From assembly GCA_037962975.1 (NCBI GenBank), contig CM075674.1, forward strand, positions 82,476,501 through 82,540,500: a stretch of DNA of 64,000 bases, read 5' to 3'. The position numbers were made by a program, and so were the translations under genes. The notes under the pieces were generated by a model. It ran no database searches. It saw nothing but the letters and a program-made list of their open reading frames with translations, and was not told the origin of the DNA. Shown here piece by piece: positions 57,985 to 64,000 of this stretch; the first letter of the stretch is position 1; each line of letters starts with the position of its first letter. This DNA is from Clitoria ternatea (lineage: Eukaryota > Streptophyta > Magnoliopsida > Fabales > Fabaceae).

Positions 57985-59920
57985 CTCCAAGGTGGATACC
58001 CTTCCAACAACTCTAATTTTAAATAAGATTTTATGGGAAACAATCAAGGCCAAGGGTGGAACAACAATGGAACTGGACCCTTTACTAGACCATCATTTGA
58101 GTGCTAGCAACAACAACTTCACAACAAACCCCAACACTAACAATAACCTCAACAACCATAAGCTGATGCAGTTTCTAAATTAGAGGACATGTTCACTCAA
58201 TTCATACAAACCTCCACCAACAGCCAGAAGAATACTGAGACATCCATCAAGAAATTTGGAGATTCCAGGTGTCCAACTGGCCAAGTAAGTTAGTGATCAT
58301 CAAGCGGGCAAGTTTACTACATAGCCTGAGCCTAACCCTATGGAGCATTGAAATGTAATCATCATTAAAGGTTATAAGGTAATTGAAGAGGTAGTTGAAA
58401 AGGGGGAGAGTGAAATTGAGGAAGAAAATAAATAGGGGAATCTTGAAGGAATGAGTGAAAAGAATAAGAAGAAATGGAGAATAAAGAAGAAAAGGAAGAG
58501 AAGAGTGAAAAAGATGAGGAGAAAAATAAGAATAAGAATGGAAAGAAAATTAAAAGTGTAGGAAAATGAGAGAAAATATAGAGAGGTGAGAGTGAAAAAC
58601 AAAAGGAGCAAGATAATGAAAATAAAAATGGAAAATGAAAAAAGAAAAATAAAAAAAGGAAAAGAAGAAAAAGAAAAATACTATCTACCATTACTACCGA
58701 GAAAATTGTTATATCATCTTGGTCTATCCAAGAAGGATATGGAAGAGCAATTTAAAAAGTTTATGGAGATTCTATGTGTTTGAATGTCACCATCTCGTTT
58801 CTGGATGCTTTATAGCATATCCCCAGCTAGAGCTGTCAAACTGGGTTGGGCTCACCGGGCCAGCTTAAATTACCCTAAAATGGGCGAGTTTAGTCATTAA
58901 AAACAAATGTTCAAAAAGAAACCAGACTTATTTAGTTCAATTCGGTAAAACACAAAGTCGAACATAAAAAGCCTGTCAAGGTCTAAGTAACCTGCTAAAC
59001 CAATTATATATATATATATATATATATTAACATAATGTTGATTCATATCAATATATATTTAATGTGAATAACAGTTAATACTTAATATATAACATCAATA
59101 ATAAATAAAAATTTAATATTAATATATATTAATATATATTAATATTATTATTAATTTTATCTTAATAGAAATAAAAACTTTATTAATAATAAATGTTATA
59201 AAATAATATGTGTAACATATCAAGCATAAGGCATGAAGCAGACTGACTTTTGGCAATAATATTAGAAGCCTAAATTTCATTGGACCTTTTTAGCTCGACT
59301 CGTTAAAGCTCACACCCAAGCTAGGCTTAGGTAGGGTTGAACCGAGTAGTCCGTATTGATAACTATATTCCTAACTATAACAGGTTCATGAGAGACTTTT
59401 TGATTAAGAAGAAAGGATATATCGTGAATAAGTCTCCCAACTTGAAGGTAGGGTGTAGTGTTCTATTAAAAGGGCCTATGCCTAAAAAATTGACATATCC
59501 AAGAAACTTAACACTTTTTATCTCTTTGGGTGGCCTAGAGATAAAATAAAATGCACTTTTGGATTAAGGGAAAATGTCAACTTGATGTCCCTAAAACTAT
59601 TACAAAATATCCATCATGAAGATATAGTTAGTTGATCAATTAATCAACCAACCATGTAGGGTTGTTGAGGATGAGAAAGTGGAAGTGAGTGCATTGTCAT
59701 TCTTGTGGATTTTATGGTTCTTTATATAAGGAAAGATGCCGAGATACCTTTATTTTAGGGAGACCATTTTTATAGACTACTAAAGTCAACATTAATGTTG
59801 ACAAAGACATGCTAATAATGAGATCACATCAAGAAAAGTTGCAATTCAGTGTACTCAAAGACCTAAAACATGTTATTAAGGAGATAAAGAGTGCCTGAAA
59901 GTTAAAGTAAAGCAAGGAAG
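57985..59920 (+). pseudogene. Athila-type Ty3/gypsy gag-protease remnant, split by a MITE
   Basis: Gag C-terminal part: QGWNNNGTGPFTR-like start near 58050, then SLNSYK-type frame, MLTQFIQTSTNSQKNTETSI-like stretch and LEIPGVQLAK (58185-58290), Lys/Glu-rich spacer (58370-58680), and LSKKDMEEQFKKFMEIL (58724-58770). After the MITE (58825-59364) the frame resumes with NYNRFMRDFLIKKKGYI and LTLFISLGGLEIK (59372-59546). A protease-region ILGRPFL-type motif appears near 59748-59768, followed by VDKDML. These are in the Athila order. Multiple stops; RT and beyond are missing. Confidence 0.78.
58825..59364. mobile_element. MITE inserted in the Athila coding region
   Basis: 540 bp, flanked by atatcccc (58817-58824) and atattcct (59365-59372), six of eight bases equal and both differences C/T. 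Removing it with one flank copy rejoins the Athila frame at ...LDAL(stop)HIP/NYNRF. The interior has (TA)n near 58987-59006 and family words such as aaactgggttggg and aagctaggctta. TIRs are poorly kept. hAT type by target size. Confidence 0.72.
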
Positions 59921-60101
59921 TCCATCATTAAAAAAGCTAGTTCAAGTGCCCAAATCAAGGTTTAGATCCTTGCTGGGAAGTTGAGGCCTCAAAGGTTAGG
60001 GCCATTTCTGGTGAAGCGCCTTGGTCTAAATGAGGACTTGGAGATTGAGGACCTAACAATTAGTAAAAGGTGATTATGAAATGGAAAGGTTTAGTGTCCT
60101 A
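59921..60101 (+). pseudogene. Possible chromodomain end of a chromovirus pol
   Basis: Just before the LTR-like start at 60102, frames give LNEDLEIEDLTISKR and then IMKWKGL, like the chromodomain end of Ty3/gypsy chromovirus integrases (usual form V-L-x-K-W-K-G-L). Very short and frame-shifted, so tentative. Confidence 0.35.
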
Positions 60102-60580
60102 TGTAACACCCTACTTTTAGTTGCCTGTTTTCCTAAGTGCTTATATGTTTCCTAGTTATATGAGTTGTTCATTTCTCCATGTTATGTTTGGTGAAGCCAT
60201 GTATTCCTCGTTGTTGTCGGGATCTACATTCTTTTGACCTTGATTTAACTATGAAAATTATGGAAGATTGACTTGCTTTCTTGTTTTGTTTTACTATGAG
60301 CTCAATAGTGTTTTATACATCCGAGGAAGAGTAAGACGTTCTAACCCCACACATCTTTCAGACCCTCTCTTAATAATGTATTTTATGAGAAAGAACTTGC
60401 TAAGGGTTAGAGCTTAAATGAAAGCCTATTTGAGTATTTTGAAGTTTGGTCATGTAATGTTTATTTTGGAAAAGAAACTTTATATGAACAATCAATACAC
60501 TGACCATTTGGTTAAGAGTACTGAATCTTAATGAAACCACTCGGATCTTAAAGAACAATTGCATCAGGCCTAAATGAGTC
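60102..60580 (+). repeat. LTR-like sequence starting tgtaacaccct
   Basis: tgtaacacccta is a frequent start of plant Ty3/gypsy LTRs, and a chromodomain-like scrap lies just upstream. The right boundary is unknown. Confidence 0.45.
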
Positions 60581-61380
60581 AGAGATCTGACAATATGCCT
60601 GTTGGTGTTTGAGTATTATTGATGTTATGAATGTTTTTGACTCATGAATATAGTTGTTTTATATGCTTAAATGTGCTCATGTATAATTCTACCAAGCGTC
60701 ATATTGGTTGAGTTTGATTTATTTTACATGTATGTGTTTATGTGTTGCTTCTCTAGAAGGGAAGCTAAACCCTAAGATAAAAGACTTTTTTTTGTTAATG
60801 AGTATCTCAAGGGATCTCCAAAAGATACTTTTGGTCAATATTTATAGGGAGAGGCAAAGTTATCTTGACAAATCTGGTTCCACAAACTAGCCATGTTTTA
60901 TGCCATCATACCAAATGTGCGCCTTGGAGTTGGCTTAGTTTTTCTATCTCATAATGTGATCATTAATTTGTCAAGTCCATACTTATTGTGCCTTCTTTCA
61001 CTAGTGTAATGCTAAGTGGTGGAAAGGTATCATGACGATTATCCCTGGTCTTAGACATTAAAGCATAAACATGAGCGATCGAGCTTTGACCTTTAGGTTC
61101 GTAAGGACCAAAATGATATATTTTGAATATTTTCATATTCATATTTTAGTGAAGATGCTTAGAATAAAATATTTTCAAAAAAGTGTGAAATTAAATATTG
61201 AAGAATGATTTTAGAACTCATTTAAAGTTGATTTACTTAAAAAGGTTTTGTTTGGGTGAAACAAAAGTTTTAATTGACCATAGATGAACTAGAAGGGTAC
61301 CTTGAAGCTCTTATTAAGAGAAAATTTTAGAATTTGGAAATTAGAATTATATGTGATCTGGTATCAATAAATACCGGCCA
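60581..61380. other. Repeat-like intergenic DNA, nothing firm
   Basis: May be the continuation of the LTR-like sequence. No coding frame with a domain. Confidence 0.35.
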
Positions 61381-61830
61381 ATAAACTACAGTGACATTGG
61401 CAAGGGCAAGAGATTGGTCTAGAAGGATAGTAGACCCAGACAACAAAATAATCAGTATGTCTTTTGAAATAACCCCAGTTAAAAAGCCTGCCACTGAGTC
61501 AAAATTTCAGAACCAAGTGGGAAACTTGCCTGAAAATGTGGCCAGAACCTATCAAGTGTCACATCACGAGTTGGACCTCCAAAAGACTATAAGTACCATC
61601 ATTTATTACCAAATAAGTAGAATGCACCGGTTCTTATTAACTCATTCATTTACTCTTATTGCTTTGATATGTATTGAATCTGACTTAAGCATTGGAGAGT
61701 CTTTACAGGTACAACCACCACTTGTTCCTGTGTATCACGGTCTGAAGTGCTTGAGTTCTGAAGTTGAAGAGTACGATGCTCCCACTGAGCTGTTTATAAT
61801 ATCGAATTCTTATTAAACTAGTGTAAAAAT
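61380..61830 (+). repeat. Tat-like LTR fragment, plus orientation
   Basis: Contains ctgacttaagcattggagag followed by tctttacaggtacaaccacc, clearly related to ctgacttaagtatcgaag...ttgcaggtgcacc in the solo LTR at 55348. It also has an actataagtacc TATA-like word (61593-61604). The long open frame across it is not coding. Confidence 0.55.
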
Positions 61831-62430
61831 AGAGTGAGAGTGAGGTTTCATAACCGCTTGTAAGAGTACCAGAGTACCCCCTGTATATCGACCATTTCAT
61901 TATAGGTACACTAGAGAATGTGTGCATCCCGGTTCCATCAGAAGGACCTTGGGAGTACAATCGGGTCAGGCATCCAATGGTTCGACATAGCACCTGAGGC
62001 CGGATAGTCTGTGGTAAGCCTAGTGTACTTTGATTAGGACAACCATTTCTATGACCGTGTAGTGCAAGTTCTGACCGTGTGTGATCAACTATGAAGTGTA
62101 AGGATGGATCCATGTTGTTTTAGATGTGCGCGTCCCTTACCCCTAATGGTTACGAGGACTTTAGCGAGCACCGATCTCTGGCAATAACACAAATGGTGTT
62201 CTTTCTAGTAGATGTACAGAGAAGATGAGATTTGAGATGATGATGTTATGGGCCCTATTCGTATCATGAGAACATGATTATAAGGAAGTAATAAGACATT
62301 TAACTCATGCATGGCATTTGAGTGACTAATAATACTGGATGTGTGGTGTTGAACTGTGTGACGATCACGATTATGGATTGAACTAGCCTGAACCGGGGTC
62401 AAGAGATCCGGTGTAGGGCCAGCTACAAAA
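61831..62430. other. Repeat-derived DNA, not assigned
   Basis: GC-richer than its surroundings, with 'gaccgtgtagtgcaag'/'gaccgtgtgtgatc' words. It looks like LTR sequence but no partner was found. Confidence 0.35.
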
Positions 62431-63180
62431 GTCAAAGAATTGTATATTTGTACACTGGTACAGTGGGTATCCGGTATTATGATCTAATCTCTCAGTGGGA
62501 GAAAACCGGTCTTGCTGTCCTGGAGATCCTACACACCAGTCCTTTGTACTGAAGAGGGGGTGAAGGGGGGTGCCACTTACAAAATTTCTACGACGATCAA
62601 GTTAGTGGCAGTGTGTAAGAAGTGTATTCATGTAGTATTGTAATGCAAGCAAGAGATCTGAATTGTATGCACCATTGAAGTATTTATAAGTGTGTGTGAG
62701 AATATGGGTCTAATTAGATCAGGGAACAAACCTGCCTTTCCTCAAGATAGAGGAAATTAAGAATATAGAGTGCCAATCATGCCCTGTCGGAGAATGGGTA
62801 AACATATTTGTTTAATCTATCGTGGGGGACAAGTATGGGTTGAGTGATAGCGAGCATGCCCCTCAAGGGTTAGACTCGTTGTGGGGTACTGGAATTGCTA
62901 CGTTGTTACCAAGGCCACTTATAATTATTTAATGGGGATTCGATGCAAAAAGGGCGTGCTATATCCGATATGGGAGGCGTCAACATGGACTTACTAGTCT
63001 TAGGAGAACGCCCAGATGGTCTAATTGATCCGATGTCTTACCTGCTGAATCTGTAGCGCTGCCAGAACGGATGACACGTCACCCTTGTCTTTGGGGGCCG
63101 GTATCAAGATCGGATCATTTGTCCCACAGCTTATGTGAGGGACTGGTAGAGTTGCTCATATTGTTAACCAAGTGGCCTCA
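62430..63180 (-). repeat. LTR fragment, minus orientation
   Basis: Minus-strand TATA box (ACTTATAAATACT, about 62680-62690) and a 'gtgccacttacaaaatttc' block. The layout resembles the minus-strand LTR fragment at 5135-5728. Edges are not defined. Confidence 0.45.
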
Positions 63181-63189
63181 ATTACTCAA

Positions 63190-63200
63190 GAGGGGGGGGG
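63190..63200 (+). other. Polypurine tract
   Basis: gaggggggggg directly before tgaattgag, the usual arrangement at the 3' LTR boundary of plant LTR retrotransposons. Confidence 0.65.
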
Positions 63201-64000
63201 TGAATTGAGTATTAAAAACTTTTCTTTGGAATGCTCTTGAAATTGATTCTTTTGTCACTATGTATGTTTAAGATAATAAATTAGATAACAAGAAGCAATA
63301 AATTATACACAAGACAAACTAACAACTACTTAAAGAGTTTGAATAATGAATCAATTTAGTTGCAAAGCAATTTATAGGACTTTTTAGAAAGATGAATTCA
63401 AAAGAGATGCTTAAGTCCAAGTTTAACAAAGTTATTCAAAAATGGTTTTCAACTTAATATATCATGCACTTAGTTCAATTAATGAAGCAAGGAAGTTAAG
63501 CAAACAAATTAGGTGCACAAATTAAATGAGTTAAGGGAAGAAGGATTTGCAAACCGATGTATACGAGTTCCACCACGCCGGTGTACGTCTCGCCTCTAAG
63601 CAACCCACTTAGAGGATTTCCACTATTGTAGATTAGAGATACACTTTGAGCAATTGCAACTTCCTAGTGTCCCACACTCAAGAATCCAATTCTCACAAGT
63701 ACAAGGGCACCCCACCCAATCTCTCAATCTCACAATTACAAGGTTGAAACCCAACCCAAAGCTTCTATGAAGTTTAGTGTTTAAGTGTACAAGGAAACTC
63801 TCTCACTAGAGTGGATATACAAGTTTAAAGCTTACACAAGATAATAACTCTCAAAGAGAGGATATGCAAGTTAAGTACACAAATATAATCTTCCCACAAA
63901 TTAACTCTCAAAAATAATCTCAAGAAATATGCCAATCAAGAATAAAGAGAGTAAGTAGAAGAGCAAGAGAATGGAGGAGGAAGAAAGCAAATGGAAATGC
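63201..64000 (+). repeat. 3' LTR, running off the window (copia-like)
   Basis: Starts tgaattgagtatt right after the polypurine tract. It is non-coding, rich in 'aactctctc' and 'cacaagtacaag' words, with a GC-richer block at 63555-63600. The sequence type is widespread in plants beside Ty1/copia (SIRE-like) elements, but no internal coding region is present here. No LTR end before 64000. Confidence 0.55.

Noticed and set aside
58365..58691. 108-codon minus-strand Phe/Ser/Leu-rich frame as a membrane protein
   Set aside because: Opposite strand of the Lys/Glu-rich purine tract in the Athila gag region.
61391..62113. 141- and 136-codon frames as genes
   Set aside because: They lie in LTR-related sequence (matches the solo LTR at 55348) and show no protein domain.

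Overview
This window reads as nuclear DNA of a flowering plant, probably a eudicot. It is AT-rich and packed with decayed plant transposons: Ty3/gypsy of the Tat and Athila types, CACTA, hAT, Stowaway and TRIM. It also holds a land-plant DVL/RTFL peptide gene. A legume would fit the Tat elements with tandem repeats near the 3' end, but the species cannot be fixed from sequence alone. There are no bacterial operons, rRNA, tRNA or CRISPR arrays.

Only two loci look like intact host genes, both small and both on the minus strand. One is a 52-residue DVL/ROTUNDIFOLIA-like peptide gene (13422-13580) with a TATA box about 240 bp upstream. The other is a 104-residue predicted secreted peptide (45083-45397), also with a TATA box; its LPKG...SAPS segment recalls IDA-like signalling peptides.

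Layout. 1-4640: 3' half of a Tat-type element on the plus strand (integrase, tandem repeats, an antisense extra gene with an intron, probable LTR). 5135-7164: an LTR fragment beside a decayed hAT transposase. 8930-10000: LTR, primer-binding site and gag start of another LTR element. 10546-11065: hAT MITE with a perfect 8-bp target duplication. 13-14 kb: DVL gene. 15193-23775: a nearly full-length Tat-type element on the minus strand with both LTRs. 24147-25569: solo LTR with a 5-bp target duplication. 25.9-31 kb: trinucleotide low-complexity tracts, a hairpin, and a Stowaway MITE inside a hAT-like MITE. 31-41.3 kb: CACTA remnants, a gag fragment, a plant-transposon protein fragment and an AAAAT-rich tandem array. 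41.5-44.4 kb: hAT MITE, a TRIM and a foldback element. 45 kb: secreted-peptide gene. 45762-52394: a long-terminal-inverted-repeat element holding a complete CACTA transposon (46887-51959, TSD TTC). 52.5-57.2 kb: small non-autonomous elements and a solo LTR. 57985-59920: an Athila gag-pol remnant split by a MITE. 60-64 kb: LTR fragments, ending in a polypurine tract and an LTR that runs off the window.

The most unusual signal is the antisense gene of the two Tat-type elements. In the left element it has its own antisense TATA box, a pyrimidine-rich leader and an 80-bp intron. An intron of 77 bp lies at the matching place in the second, diverged element, where splicing keeps the frame. The antisense frame therefore behaves like a separate transcription unit carried inside the retrotransposon. 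All transposon coding regions seen here are broken by stops and frameshifts.
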